Positions 31,131 to 42,903 of a DNA stretch of 64,000 nt are shown piece after piece (position 1 is the first letter of the stretch; the number at the start of each line of letters is the position of its first letter). The notes beneath the pieces are model-generated. The model ran no database searches. It was not told the DNA's origin and was given only the letters and a program-made list of their open reading frames with translations. The stretch spans positions 3,528,908 through 3,592,907 of the forward strand of contig JALGPY010000033.1 in the NCBI GenBank assembly GCA_023055425.1. The letters are read 5' to 3'. Origin of the DNA: Linanthus parryae. Its lineage: Eukaryota > Streptophyta > Magnoliopsida > Ericales > Polemoniaceae. A program made the position numbers and the translations under genes.

Positions 31131-32758
31131 TGACACGCTTTCTTACGTGTTACCGCAAGTGCACGGTTCAAGTAATATAGGATAATATTTCAACCCCAAG
31201 TTATCAATCCCACGAGGACAAGCTTGAGACTATTTAATTAGTTATTAACTTAGAGTACTGTAACAGGAGGAAGAATTGTGACTAACTAAGGCGTCACCCA
31301 CAAACAAGTGGCAGAAATTAATAAGAAATAAACTAATATTTTTGTATTTTTTTATTTTATCACACAAATATGGAGAAACTAGGCAATCTCTAGATCACCT
31401 AGGGCTGTAGATGATTTCCGGATTAGCAAAGTAACACGTTAATCGTATTCTAGTTAAGCTGGGTAATATTGCTGAAAATCTCCTCTCGGTCTCATGTCAT
31501 TCTACGTTACGGTTTACTTGGTGTCCTGTCGGTCCACCTACATCTACCGGTCCGTTCTAGTAGGCTAACGACAGTGCACAGAATGATGTCCTCTCAGACC
31601 ACCACCACACGAACACCTCACTATCTCCTACCGAATCTACCCACTAAGGCCAATCCTACATACATCTCTTCTCAGTCTCCGGGACTAAGGATTCTTGTTC
31701 ATATCTCATCACAGCTAGGTCTAAGTCTCTCTCACGCACTCGCTAGCTAACTAACAAGTCAGGTTAATCACTCTGTTCTTGCTAAGAATTAAGCATAGCA
31801 TATGAATAATAACTAGAATGAAATTAAAATTAAGCAAGAAATTGATTCACGAATAAATACTAAGTCTCATGATTATCAAATCATAGTCTAGCCGTGTTAA
31901 TAGACTAGATTCAATAACAATATCAAGAAACTAAACATTGATTCAATGAATCTAAATCCAAAAGCATGAAACAAAGTCTCAAATCCGGAAAACATATTGT
32001 CTACATAAACCCTAGGCTTTCTAGAGAATCCTATAAAAATGTCTAGTTACTAATAATCTTAGAACCACAACAAAGTTTCTCCATACAAGTGGTTAAAAGA
32101 GGGAAGAAGAGATCAAACGCTAAAAATCGGGAAGATTGGCGCGATCCGGGCTCTTCTCCTTGGTTGAGGTTGCTCCCAATGGAGTCTCCTTGCTATCCTC
32201 CTTGATCGTGGCTCTCAATAGGCGCGACCTTCCTTCATAACCCGCAGAAGTCTTCAGTAATTGCACAATAGCCCCCTGGAATCTGCTCCTGACTTCAATA
32301 GGCCATATCTTTTTCGTCCGAACTCGGATTCAGCTCCGTGACCTATCGTTGCAAAGCTCTCTTAGTCTTATTCCATTTGGCACTGGTATCATCCCCAAAT
32401 TATTTGTATAACTCCAGATAGAATCAAAATAGTGAAGACTGGTAATCCAAGCTCCTCCAATTCGGCTTCTCTTCACTCCACTTGAGCTCCAGTTGTTTCA
32501 GAAGTTCATTCCATGCCTACTATCAATCGATTAGCATCCATTCCTTCCAATACAACATTAAAAAACATACCAAGAGATTATTTTTGACAAATAACAATGA
32601 AATATGCATAGAATACGCCCGGACTAACAATATAGCACATGGTCAACAACAAGTGATAAAAGGACCTTTATTCTCTAACATTAGGCTCAAATCATTCTCA
32701 AATACCTATTAACATGTGGTAAATGCTAAATAACTATAGCCCCTAAAAGGTGCTATCA
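31131..32758 (-). repeat. LARD 5' LTR (intact)
   Basis: 1628 bp, from TGACACGCTT to GGTGCTATCA on the plus strand. It provides the uninterrupted reference for the Helitron insertion point (ACTA|TAGC at 32735/32736). Confidence 0.92.
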
Positions 32759-32763
32759 AAGTC

Positions 32764-33472
32764 TGTCCCTCATCTTCTGAATCATGCATGTTCAAATTCA
32801 AGTCTGCAAAATTTTCACTCAAAGAACCATCATAGCTTTCATAAAAAATTACATGAATACTTTCTTGACAAAGCTTAGTTATTTTATTATCAAACCTATA
32901 AGCTTTGCTAGTAACAGAGTAACCAACAAAGATACTTTCATCACTTCTTGCATCAAACATACCAAGATTGCCCTTACCATTGTTGTGAACAAAAAAAGTG
33001 CACCCAAAAAATTTGAAATATGAAATATTTGGCGTACTACCTTTCTTAAGTATTGACCTAATCATGCACCTGTTAAGTATGTAGTTTTCTTTGTTCACAA
33101 CTTCTACCCAAAATGACTTTGGTAACTTGTTCTCTAGAAACATTTTCCTTGACATTTATTCAAGAGTCCTGTTATGTCTTTCAAAAGCACCATTACGTTG
33201 AGGATTTCTTGGAGCAGAAAAGTTGCGAGAGATATCATACTTAGAAAAAAATCAAGTTGATCAAATTCTCTACCATGATCACTTCTAATTGAGGCAATTG
33301 GAAAGTTTTTCAGGGTTTGAAGCTCCTTACAAAGCTTTGAAAATTCACTTAGAGCTTCTGATTTATCTCTCAGAAACATAACCCAAGTAAATCTAGAGTA
33401 ATCATCAACAATAACAAACATATACTTCATACCCTTTGGAGTTGGAGTCCTCATAGGACCACATGAATCCAT
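32764..33472 (-). pseudogene. Copia integrase core (broken)
   Basis: Minus frames give MDSCGPMRTPTPKGMKYMFV then IVDDYSRFTWVMFLRDKSEA, IRSDHGREFDQ, and after a frameshift MFLENKLPKSFWVEVVN and FVGYSVTSKAYRF. These are the Copia integrase signatures: DDYSR (second-strand Asp), SD.G.EF, and the C-terminal FWAEA/FVGYS.TSK.YR blocks. Integrase inserts the cDNA into the genome. A frameshift near 33145 and altered residues after DHGREF make it inactive. Confidence 0.85.
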
Positions 33473-33501
33473 GTGAAGTAATTTAATGGGTCTGGTAGTA
33501 C

Positions 33502-34092
33502 TTAGAAACTTCTTTGTCTTGAATGAGCTCCTTGTCTTCTTACCTTGAGCATAGGCTTTGCATACTTCATCATCTTTGCACTGATAGAGGGCAATCCTCT
33601 TACAATATCTTTAAAGATTAACGTGTTCAAAGTATGTAAGCTAATGTGTCCAAGCTTTCTATGCCAAAGCTTTGAATCTTGTTTCAAGACCTTGAGACTC
33701 CTTAAGCTTTCACCTGCAACTTTGTTAGTTTGTAAAGTATAGACATTGTTTGATCTTGAGCCAGTGAGAATGCAAATTCCTGATTTCTCATTTTGCACCG
33801 CACATTTATCTTTGTCAAATATAACCTTGTTACCATTATCACAAAGTTGGGATACACTAAGCAGATTAAATTTCAAACCATCAACTAAATAAATATCATA
33901 AATAGAGTTTTCATAATCTGTGCCAACTTTACCAATACCTAAAATGCTGCACTGCCCTTTATCACCAAGTGTGATTGAGCCTTGAGATTGCTCTTTCTGT
34001 TCTGAGCATAAAGATCTCTTTCCACTCATGTGTCTGGAGTATCCACTATCCATAAACCATCTTTGATCTTTACTCTTGGTGATATCCTTCAA
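33502..34092 (-). pseudogene. Copia protease end and GAG-pre-integrase domain
   Basis: Minus frame: WFMDSGYSRHMSGKRSLC (aspartic protease site; D-S-G with the usual SRHMTG), ITLGDKGQCSILGIGKVG, LLSVSQLCDNGNKVIFD and then LWHRKLGHISLHTLNTL (GAG-pre-integrase HHCC-type zinc region). The order is that of SIRE/Tork-type Copia polyproteins. The C-terminal CxxC half is damaged. Confidence 0.8.
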
Positions 34093-34187
34093 TCACCATT
34101 CACTGCATTACCCAACTGTTAGACCAAATATTTAGGGTCAACCATGTTAGGTGGCCTAACCCCTTTGGGAACCCAAATCTGTCTAAC

Positions 34188-35850
34188 TTATCCTTTAATT
34201 TGGAATAGAAAAGGGTTCCTTATTATTTGAGGGTTTCTTCTTCTAAAAGGACAAGTAATCTTAACATCAACAATTATGTTGCAGTAATGGCACTTAGGAG
34301 AATTTTTGTTACTAGCCTTCACAAATCTGGTGTTGCTCTTTCTAGGAAAATTTTGATTGTAGCCAATACCAGTTTGGTGAACTGATTGTAAGCTTCCTCC
34401 AAGAATCAAGTTCAAATTGTGTTATGAGCGAGCAAGCTTGGTCATAGAATTCTTAACATATTGAAGTTTCAAAGTTACAGTAGTCTTTTTTTCCTCCAAT
34501 TCATCGCAATGATGTCATAAACAATTATGTCACTCAGTAAAGAGTTCTCAGTAACTACTTCCTTGACTTGAGGTTTCGAGGCCTTGATACTAGTTTCCAA
34601 GGCTTTGAAATCTCTATCAGAGTTCTTCTGAGAAATTTCAAGGCTTTGATTTTTACAAACGAGCTCCAAGATCTCTTTTTCTTGCTCATGAACCTTTTCT
34701 TTTAGAGTTCAAATTTCATTCAGATAGTCCTCCTCATTGAAAAGCATTTTTCTAAGATAGTCTGTGAGGACATATGTTAATTTAGAAACAAATCAGTTTA
34801 CCATTACCTCAATGTTCTTTTAGAACTTTCATCATGCTTGGCCATAAGGTAGAGGTTGTCTTGTTCTTCCTCTGATTCAGAATCACTAGAGGAATCTGAA
34901 TCACTCCAGGAAGCTACCATAGCTTTCTTTCTTCTGTCATGGTCTATCTTCGGAAATGGCTTGCTTTCAATATGTGGACAGTCTATGATTAAGTGTCCTG
35001 CATCACCACACTCAAAGAAATTCACTACTTTAGCTTTATTATCATGAGAGATAGATTTACCTTTGTAATCTCTACTAATTGAGGACCTGTGTTTATCCTT
35101 GCTGAAGTATTTGTTTCCAAAGTTCTTCTTCAACTTTAGAATCCTAGTCAAGGCTTTGAAATGAGAGAAAAAGGATCTTCATCATCACATCCTTCAGGTT
35201 GAAGGCTTTGATATGACTCACTCTCCTTGGCCTTGCGAGCTAAGTTCATGACACTATCTGGTAAATCTCCATCAGCTTCATTCATAGATATCTCATGTGT
35301 AAGCAACTTTCCTTGCAAGTCATCAAGTTGAAGAGATGATAGATCTTGAGCTGCTTCAATGGCAGTAGTCTTTGGTTCCCATTTTTCTTTAGGAAGACTT
35401 CTCTGAATCTTTCTAAACTTTTCTTCATTAGAAATGTGTTTTCCCAATGAATCAAGGTTGTTGACATTATCAGTGAATCTTTTGAACATGTTTATGATTG
35501 ATTTATCTCCATTCTTCTTGAACAACTCATATTGCCTGAGGTATGTGTTGATCTTGGTTTGCTTGAATTGGCTGGTTCATTCAAAATTCGCCAAAAGCTT
35601 ATCCCATATCTCCTTGGCAGTTTTGTAACCTCAAATACTGTTAAATTCATCCGCACTCAAAGAACAATATATGAGATTCATAGCTCTGTAAATCTTAGAA
35701 AATTGTTATAATTTAGAAGCAGAAAGTAAATCCTTAGTTTTGGTAGTCCTGATCCCATCTTTATTAGTATAGAATATGTGAGGACCCTTCTGAATGATAG
35801 TCCAAAGTTCCATATCTTGATCAATGATGAACATTTTCATCAGGGCTTAC
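34188..35850 (-). pseudogene. Copia gag (nucleocapsid and capsid parts, broken)
   Basis: From 35850 leftward: ELWTIIQKGPHI (gag N-terminus), EIWDKLLANFE (UBN2-type domain), QYELFKKNGDKSIINMFKRF and LTHEISMNEADGDL. Then comes a degenerate zinc knuckle FECGDAGHLIIDC (34975-35030; the first Cys is Phe), an acidic Ser-run (SDSDSSSDSESEEEQ) and a coiled linker. Several stops interrupt it. Confidence 0.75.
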
Positions 35851-35952
35851 CAGTGCACAAAGTTTTCACCACAAAACAAGGGATGTCTATTAGCAGCTCT
35901 TCTATGTGAGAAGCCAACATATCCTACAGTACTGATCTATGCAGTGATACAA

Positions 35953-35964
35953 GCTCTGATACCA
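35953..35964 (-). promoter_or_regulatory. Copia 1 primer-binding site (tRNA-Met)
   Basis: Minus strand reads TGGTATCAGAGC, complementary to the 3' end of initiator tRNA-Met, next to the LTR end at 35967. Confidence 0.85.
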
Positions 35965-35966
35965 AT

Positions 35967-36950
35967 TGAAGGACAGTATAGTAGGCATAGCTACAGAATC
36001 AATACTCTAGAGGGGGGGGGGGGTTGAACAGAGTATGGCAACTTTTGAAAATTTTGCTAAAAGAGTGGTTTCAAAAGAGTTTGTGAAATGGAGCAAGTAT
36101 TTCAAGGCCTTGGAATCAAAACGGATAGTAAAGAGAAAGCTTATAGTTTTCAAGACCTTGAAAAAAAGTTCAAGCCCTTGAACTGAAAACCTGTTTTGAG
36201 CAGTTCGTATGCTAAGTAAAATGAAATAAAGTAAAGGCAAGAGACACGATGGTTAATAGAGTTCAGTTCGCTTGTACCAACGTCTCTACCTCAGGGAATT
36301 AATCCCTGCAGGATTTTCAACTCAATTCTTATTAATTAAAAGTTAAATCCCTATATCTCAAGCACATAGAGATACCTTACTCTGTTACAACTTGTGGTTC
36401 TAACTAACCTATCTTGTAAGTGTTCTAGCTAACTGATTAAATAAGAAATCTCTATTGTTCGCTTTGAAAAATCCACGAGAATAAGAAATAAAATTATTAT
36501 CATAATGATATACAAATAAAGCTCATAATAGAAGAAAACTAGAACTGAGTCTGAAAAGAAAATGCATTGCTCTTCAGATGATCAGATTTGATGATTTCAT
36601 CTGCTTATTTTTTGCTTTCCAATCTCTGTGAAGTGCTTGAGAGTTTAAATGTTCCGTTATTATTACTTCAAGCCTTCCCACATTTATGCAGCTGTTTGAA
36701 TTGAGGATCTTCAGGATCTTCATTGTAACAAAATTTCCTAAAAATATGCATAGGATCTTGACTCTTCTAACAGCTCTCCCAATGGATAATTTCTCAGTAT
36801 CTTAAAAGACACTGACTTGATCCTATTTGTTAGAAAGTTTTGAAGCTTCAGATGTAGCAGATAAAAGTGCATAATAACTCTCTAAGATTGATTTCCATTC
36901 TACAATCAAATAAGTCCAAAAACAATCCTACAAAATATGACACTAAATAT
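35967..36950 (-). repeat. Copia 1 5' LTR, main part
   Basis: Non-coding, rich in CAAGGCCTTGAA-type short palindromic phrases (also near 3730 and 4730), with a poly-G run (36013-36024). It is interrupted by a solo gypsy LTR at 36951 and continues at 38382. Confidence 0.7.
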
Positions 36951-38376
36951 TGACACGCTCCAACTACAAGTGTACAGCTGTCGTGTGCAGTAATAAATTA
37001 CGGAAATCCGGGTTGTCGAAACCAAGAGACTTCGTCGTAAATTAGCTATTTAATTTGTTCTTTGTGTGGGCAAGGCGCAGTTGTTTTGTTCTATTGATCC
37101 TACTAAAATTAAAATCAAGTGTCTCAATAATCGAATGATTTACTTCACGATTAATAAAGATAACGAATTGTAAGAGTTCTCAAGGTTTGGAAAAGAGAGG
37201 ATATCTCTACTTGTCACTAGGTATTTCACACGATATTAGATTTAAGTTTTGTTAACACGATGAACATTTATCTAGCTAAACGAGCACAATTACGTTGAAG
37301 ATGTCTCAACCAACTCCTATGCTTAGACTATTACAACTGATTTTTCTAGCCTAATTGAGTTTAAACACGCATTACGAGAATTCGTCTACTCTTTGTTCTA
37401 GCTAACTAGCAAGATTTCTCAACCCTAAATACGGCTAGTGTGTATTTCAATTTTCCGGGCAATGAATATCGATGTCTCTAACATTCATAACCTAGCTCTA
37501 TCCTATCAATACGTCTACTGATAGCAAAGATGAATTAAACACGTAAAATACACATAGCTAGATAAAAAGTTCATCAATTAAGCCAAACGCATGAAATCAA
37601 ATACATAAATCACAAATATCGTGATCAAACCCTAGTTCCCTATGAGATATCCTGAGAAAAGTGTTTAGCTACACATAAACATGATCAATATACAAAGTTT
37701 CTTGATCAAATAGCACAAACTAGAGAATAAACGGAGTTTTAGAATCCAAACGGACGATCCAAGCTCTCCAAGCACGTTCTTCGATGTGTTCCCTGATGCC
37801 AATCACGTTCCCCAATGTTTTCTAAGTGTTTCGTGGCTCCACAATCTCAAAACTATGCCAAAATAGAAAAGATACCCCAAAAATCTGATCCTGGCAGCAG
37901 AGGTAATCGTACGATTACCTTCATGTAATCGTACGATTACTTTCTGCGTTAACTTGGTACGATCACTTTGTAATATTACTTTTTGAATCATATTTTGGCT
38001 AAGGGGTAATCGTACGATTACTTCTGGGCAGCCAACATCAAAACTCCATCCTCTTGTTCTTTTTTTTTTCGTCGTCTTCACTTCCCGAGCATTCCTTTGA
38101 GCCTCCAATTTTTCAGAAGTTCACTTTTGCTCCAATGTCACGTTCCGAGCTCCCGGTTCCTGAAAACCACGACACGAGAAACATACCGGAAGATCAAACG
38201 TAACAAGATATAGTCAAAATCAACGCAAAAAGTGCCCGGACTCAACATTTACATGAAAAAGACTCAACATGCTCCAATTTAGCAAGAAACGGTCTAAAAT
38301 CCATAAAAACGCATTGGAATGCACGCAAAACGGTAAGGAAACACATGCGAATATAACTCCAAACCTGGAGTTATCA
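36951..38376. mobile_element. solo gypsy LTR with perfect 5-bp TSD
   Basis: Starts TGACACGCTCC and ends GGAGTTATCA, like a diverged cousin of the LARD LTR (TGACACGCTT...CTATCA). AATAT lies on both sides (36946-36950 and 38377-38381). No internal sequence remains, so the element was lost by LTR-LTR recombination. Confidence 0.88.
37903..38021. repeat. three 16-bp perfect palindromes in the solo LTR
   Basis: GTAATCGTACGATTAC occurs at 37903-37918, 37925-37940 and 38006-38021. Repeated palindromes in U3/R could be transcription-factor sites or RNA hairpins. Confidence 0.85.
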
Positions 38377-38381
38377 AATAT

Positions 38382-38577
38382 CCCTGCAGAAACTGAGACA
38401 AACAAATAGATTAATCACAGTACATAGTAGAGAAATGATTTGTCTTTCATCATCATGTGACAAATAATGAATTATAAGAGATTAGGAGTTTGAACAAGAT
38501 CATCAGCTCCCCCTATGTTCATGCCTGAATCTGCAGTGTTAGTTTCAAATCTTGAAATCAGTTTCAAAGCCTTGGAA
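38382..38577 (-). repeat. Copia 1 5' LTR, remainder
   Basis: Continues the LTR beyond the solo-LTR insertion; contains the CAAAGCCTTGGAAC phrase typical of this family. The outer end is overwritten by the next LTR fragment. Confidence 0.55.
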
Positions 38578-38938
38578 CAGAGTATCTAGTGACATCAAGT
38601 CTAAGGACCACAATACCATTGTCACTATGAGAAGCACTTGTGACTTGACATAACTTGTATGTAGCCTTATAGTTGTGGGTCAATCCAGTATGCCATTACC
38701 CCTAATGCATACCCATGTGTTAGGTTTGATATCTCCATATCAATCTACCCTTATACGAGTCTATAGTTGATCGTCTTGTTAATCAATATAATCGACTGGG
38801 GATATTTAAGATAATCAACACATTTGTAATCTAAGGACTTTATTATATTAAATATCTCCATAAACAATACAATGATTATTCTAGCCAAAAACAACGTTCA
38901 CACTAACCAAGATTGCCTCTAGGGCATCTATTCCTACA
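38578..38938 (-). repeat. Copia LTR 5' fragment, minus orientation
   Basis: On the minus strand it begins TGTAGGAATAGATGCCCTAG, the start of the same LTR family as 56288 (TGTTGGAATAGAGGCCCTAG) but reversed. Only ~360 bp remain. Confidence 0.75.
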
Positions 38939-39053
38939 ACGACAATCTTTCGGATCCACTTACAAAGCTACTTTTTCAGCGCAAGCATGAAGGAAACACT
39001 GGATGTATTGGCATACGAGATGCACTTGATTGACTCTAGTTGAAGTGGGAGAC
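38939..39053 (+). pseudogene. Copia element 4, 3' end of pol and PPT
   Basis: Plus strand encodes NLSDPLTKLLFQRKHEG-like sequence, the C-terminal tail after RNase H in Copia (DPLTKPL...KH...), followed by AAGTGGGAGAC (39043-39053), a polypurine tract. The rest of the element is missing. Confidence 0.7.
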
Positions 39054-40077
39054 TGGTGGCCATAGAGGCAATCATATTTAGTATGAACATTTTCATGGCT
39101 AGAATATTCACTTTATTACATATGGACATATTAAATTTAATGAATTCCTTAGATTACAATCGTTGTTTATCTTAAATATACGTAGTCGTGTATATTGATT
39201 AATACGACTATCACTATAGACTAGTATGTGGGTAGATTGATATGGTGATATCAAGTCTAACACATGGACATGCATAATTTGATAATGGCGTAATGGATTG
39301 ACCCACCACTAGAAGGCTAAATTAATTATGTTAACGTTACAAGTGCTTCTCGTTGTGACAATGATATTGTTGTCCTTAAACTTGAAATCACCAGATACTC
39401 TAGTTGTGGAATATTCTGTTTTGATATCGTCAAACACTAGACTGTGACTGGATAGCAATAAAGGCGTCTATCGAACATAATAGGAAGCAAGCTTAGAGAT
39501 GGTAGTGACGTAGAGAGGATTTGTCCCTCGCACATATGGGAGTAAATATCCATGGCCACTCGAGGGTTAGGGCTTATGGAATGTCAGGCCAGACTCTGAT
39601 AAATCAATATGGGATATTGATATTATCTGTAAAGATAACCTATTCCTAGGATCGAGAAATTATAGATTGGACATACGAGTGTGACACTTATGTCTCGTGT
39701 CCAATATGGTTATTGAAACAAAGGGATAAAAGAATGCGGTAACATTGGTCACAAGGTTTGTCGGATCACTGCTTATTTCTATTAGTTGGGTTGCATAGAT
39801 GTGTTGCTAGACATCGCTCTATGTTAGTAATTGTTACAACCAACTATGTAGAAACCTATGGGGTGAGACACCATATGGATTAAACTAGATACGGGTATTA
39901 ATTAAAAGGACGAATTAAAGACAAATGATAAATAAACAACCACAAGAAAACCTTGTAGGACTAATTTGCAAGGTGGACTAATTCGTTTACTGATAGAATT
40001 ATTATTGGGGCAAATATGTAGTTAATGACGAGTTATTAACTATATAAAGGCAACCCTAGCTTAATTATTTCATAAGG

Positions 40078-41562
40078 AACTACTAGAAATGACCACAAAA
40101 ATGACCAAAATATACTAAAATCGTGCGGCAAGAGTTTTTCTCGCCGTAGTTGATATAAAAAACGGCGATAATATTTTTTGCCACTTAAAATAGTCTTTTA
40201 CGGGGAGAAAATATTAATTCCGCATATATTTTTATCAAAAACGCCACGAGTTGTTCTTATAGTGGCAAGAATAATTCTCTCCGCTTAAAAATATCTAAAA
40301 CGGCAATAAAAATGTCATTATTGGAAAAAAAAATCTTGCCGCATACACTTTATAACACAAACGACAAGAGACCTTTAACGCCGTTAAAGATTACCAGATA
40401 CGACAAAAAATTGTTGTACACAACTATTTTTTTATTGTATTTTGAGCGCACAACTAAATATTTTTGATTTAGGAGCCAAATTTTGGGACGAAATTGCTAA
40501 TAGCCCGCCCAAAATGAAAGTGCATATGTAGCTTACTGTGCCGTCCATTTAATTCGGGAAGATGTAATCTTAGCCATCAATTAAAACCCTACACTTATAA
40601 GAAAATGTCCCATCTCCCCATATACCTTTCCTATATTCTCGATCCCCAACCCACGATCCCCAACTCACATAGATCGATCGATCTCTCTGAAACCCTTAAT
40701 TCACCTTAATCGTCCTAGTCACCGTCGCCACCGTTGTAATAACAAGGGGAACCAGTGGAAGAAGAAGAATAAGAAGGCGAAGAAGGAAGCTTCGATCCCG
40801 TCGTCGTAGCTGTCCTCATAGCCCCTTCTCCGTCCCTGTCCTCCTCTTCATCACGTCGCCCTCCTTCTCGTCATGCCTTCGCCCTCCTCCTCATCATGCC
40901 GTCGCCATAGATTGAAGCTTTGATCTGGGTGTTTTAACTTAGATCTGTTGGTGCATCTCATTTGACCCCTCATTCCTTCCCTCTCTCGGCGTCTCTGGTC
41001 TCTAGTTTCTTCTCCTTCATCTCTTCTTCTTCTTGTTCTTCTTGTTCTTCTTCTTCTTCTTCTTCTTCTTCTTCTTCTTCTTCTTCTTCTTCTTCTTCTT
41101 CTTCTTCTTCTTCTTCTTCTTCTTCTTCTTCTTCTTCTTTTTCGGTGTCTCTTGTCTCTGGGTGGATCACATAGTCACGACGGTGATGGGGAGAATATGG
41201 TGGCGACAATGGTGTTCTAGTCTAGCTACAGGGAGGACAAGGAGAAGGGGGAAGGGGGAGGGTTTTGTGTATTTTGATGTGGATCGGGGGTTAAGATTGA
41301 TATAAACGGCAAGAGTCCCTGCTGTTTTTAATAAGGGAAAATATGGCGAGACAAGGGTTTTTCCGTGTAAAAGGCAAGCATACTCGGCGAGTGACGCACT
41401 CTCGCCGTTTAAGGTTTAAACGGTCCGAGTTTTCTCGCTGCTGAGAAAAAAGTCTAAATACCTTGTGACCGACCCAAATCTTGCCGTTTTTGCTATAAAC
41501 GGCGAGAAAACCGTCATAAACGGCGATAAATTCTTGCCTTTTTTTGTGCATTTCGAGTAGTG
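40078..41562 (+). mobile_element. non-autonomous CACTA (En/Spm) transposon
   Basis: Ends ACTACTAGAAATG (left; the first C of CACTA is changed to A) and CATTTCGAGTAGTG (right), forming an imperfect TIR. The 3-bp duplication AGG lies at 40075-40077 and 41563-41565. Subterminal regions carry many copies of AAACGGCGA/CGGCAAGA, the kind of repeat that CACTA transposases bind. No transposase is encoded. Confidence 0.88.
41031..41143 (+). repeat. (TTC)n microsatellite inside the CACTA element
   Basis: About 35 near-perfect TTC repeats. ORFs of poly-Ser, poly-Phe or poly-Glu here are artefacts. Confidence 0.95.
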
Positions 41563-41940
41563 AGGGTCATCATTGTTTGAAATAACAAAGCAAGGAGAGA
41601 GGCACAGAAGGAGGCCGAACCTCACATGTCCGCCCCCTCTCTGCGGCGTCGGCCTTTAGTGGCCCGCGACACCGTGTTGCCCTGTTTTGCGTGATCTTCT
41701 TCTTCCTCCTTCTTGACGTGAGTTGGCACAAAGACGTGAAAGGAAATCCAGTGCAATCCTATGTGTGGATAGTTTTACAGATGTGGACACAATTCTACGT
41801 AAGTGATTATTCAGACAAACAAGGTACACAACTACTTTACGGTTACCACATTATGATGGCTTGTCCTGCGATTCCTGGAGGGTCTTGAACGGAATAATAT
41901 AATTGTATTTTCGCTGCGTAATCCGTATCAAAACTCTACA

Positions 41941-42710
41941 AGTACTTGGATTGCCACCGTGTGGGGTGCTATACAAGAGATTGTACAAACTAGGCAGGTA
42001 AATGTTTAGTGGTGGGTAGCTGTTTTATGTGATAGCTAGCATCTTTTCAAGTCGTCTTTACGCCAGCACTTGCTTATATAGATTAGATCTTATTACGTTG
42101 TTAATTATTTCTTCTATTAAGAAGCAAGACTGTTATATTCCCTCTACGAGTTCAATAGAATTCCGCCGTAGAATTTGTTTGCACAAATTGGTGGACAGTA
42201 CTCGTATGCTTATTATCATCCATATGACTCTTTATCAACTTGCAACCCGCTCCATGTTTATTCATATATATCGATTGGTAACACCAAAACAACACCACCT
42301 ATTTCCACATGATAATTTGAATTACTGATTTTTGTAAAACTCATATTGAGATTGGCAAGATTGTAATTAATGGATTGGATGGGCTTAAACGGACAATAGA
42401 TACTAGTATGTGGAAGCAAAGTTGTCCCACAAAATTGGGTCGTGGAGATGGAGACTTGTATTTGTATAGAACTGAGATGGGATGGTTTGGTTGCATTTGC
42501 CTGTGTAGCCGCTGTCACGGAAAATATTTCTCAAAATTGTATTTTCCGAGGCAATTTCACAAACTAACAGAGCAATACACATAGGGGGTGTAAGTAATAA
42601 CATGTTTGGTAGTGATAAATGGTGTAAGTGAGGTGTCTTAAACTAGGAGGGCTGTAGGTGAAAATCTATCCTAAACTGAAGGGTATGTAAACGAAAGTTA
42701 CCATGTACAC
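41941..42710. other. intergenic, upstream of the nucleoredoxin gene
   Basis: I recognise no coding exon or transposon end. A CGTGGAGATGGAGACTTG-type region near 42440 gives only chance ORFs. Confidence 0.4.
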
Positions 42711-42712
42711 AA

Positions 42713-42722
42713 TTATATATAG
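42713..42722 (+). promoter_or_regulatory. possible TATA box of the nucleoredoxin gene
   Basis: TTATATATAG, about 190 bp before the start codon and followed by a C-rich leader. Position and sequence fit a plant core promoter, but there is no transcript evidence. Confidence 0.4.
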
Positions 42723-42903
42723 ATCAGAAAACATCACGCCCGAACTCGCTTCCCCTCTCACTGCCCTGCGGATCAGACCACAAACCACAGCCCAAGCCGC
42801 CGACGAAAACCAGACGCGCAGCTCTGGTCTCAATCTCTTCATCTTTCCGTGGCATCAAAAAGATTGCATACATAAAATCACGTATCTGTGTCTAAGTATA
42901 ACG

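Larger units (their letters stand above)
4788..32758 (-). mobile_element. non-autonomous gypsy (LARD-like) element, split by a Helitron
   Basis: LTRs at 4788-6353 plus 26652-26674 (3', left) and at 31131-32758 (5', right) share the terminal TGACACGCTT...GGTGCTATCA sequence. A PBS lies next to the right LTR (31107-31124) and a PPT next to the left one (26675-26689), fixing minus-strand orientation. Without the 20.3 kb Helitron it is about 7.7 kb, with a 4.5 kb internal region that has no protease, RT or integrase. It would need enzymes from another gypsy element to move. The flanking 5-bp duplication (AAGTA/AAGTC) lies in Copia element 1. Confidence 0.88.
32759..36950 (-). mobile_element. Copia element 1, 5' half (LTR, gag, protease region, integrase)
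   Basis: Reading right to left: LTR (36950-35967), tRNA-Met PBS (35964-35953), gag, the GAG-pre-integrase block and integrase, breaking off at the LARD TSD. The 3' half lies at 3716-4787. Numerous stops show that it is decayed. Confidence 0.88.
39054..41940 (+). repeat. Copia element 4 3' LTR, with CACTA insertion
   Basis: Parallels 56288-57701 along its length: start TGGTGGCCATAGAGGC, a TATATAAAGG box (40041-40050), end TTCGCTGCG...CTCTACA. Without the inserted CACTA it is ~1.4 kb, the same length as the 56288 LTR. Confidence 0.88.

Noticed and set aside
40962..41305. ORFs coding long poly-Ser, poly-Phe or poly-Glu
   Set aside because: They are translations of the (TTC)n microsatellite in the CACTA element.
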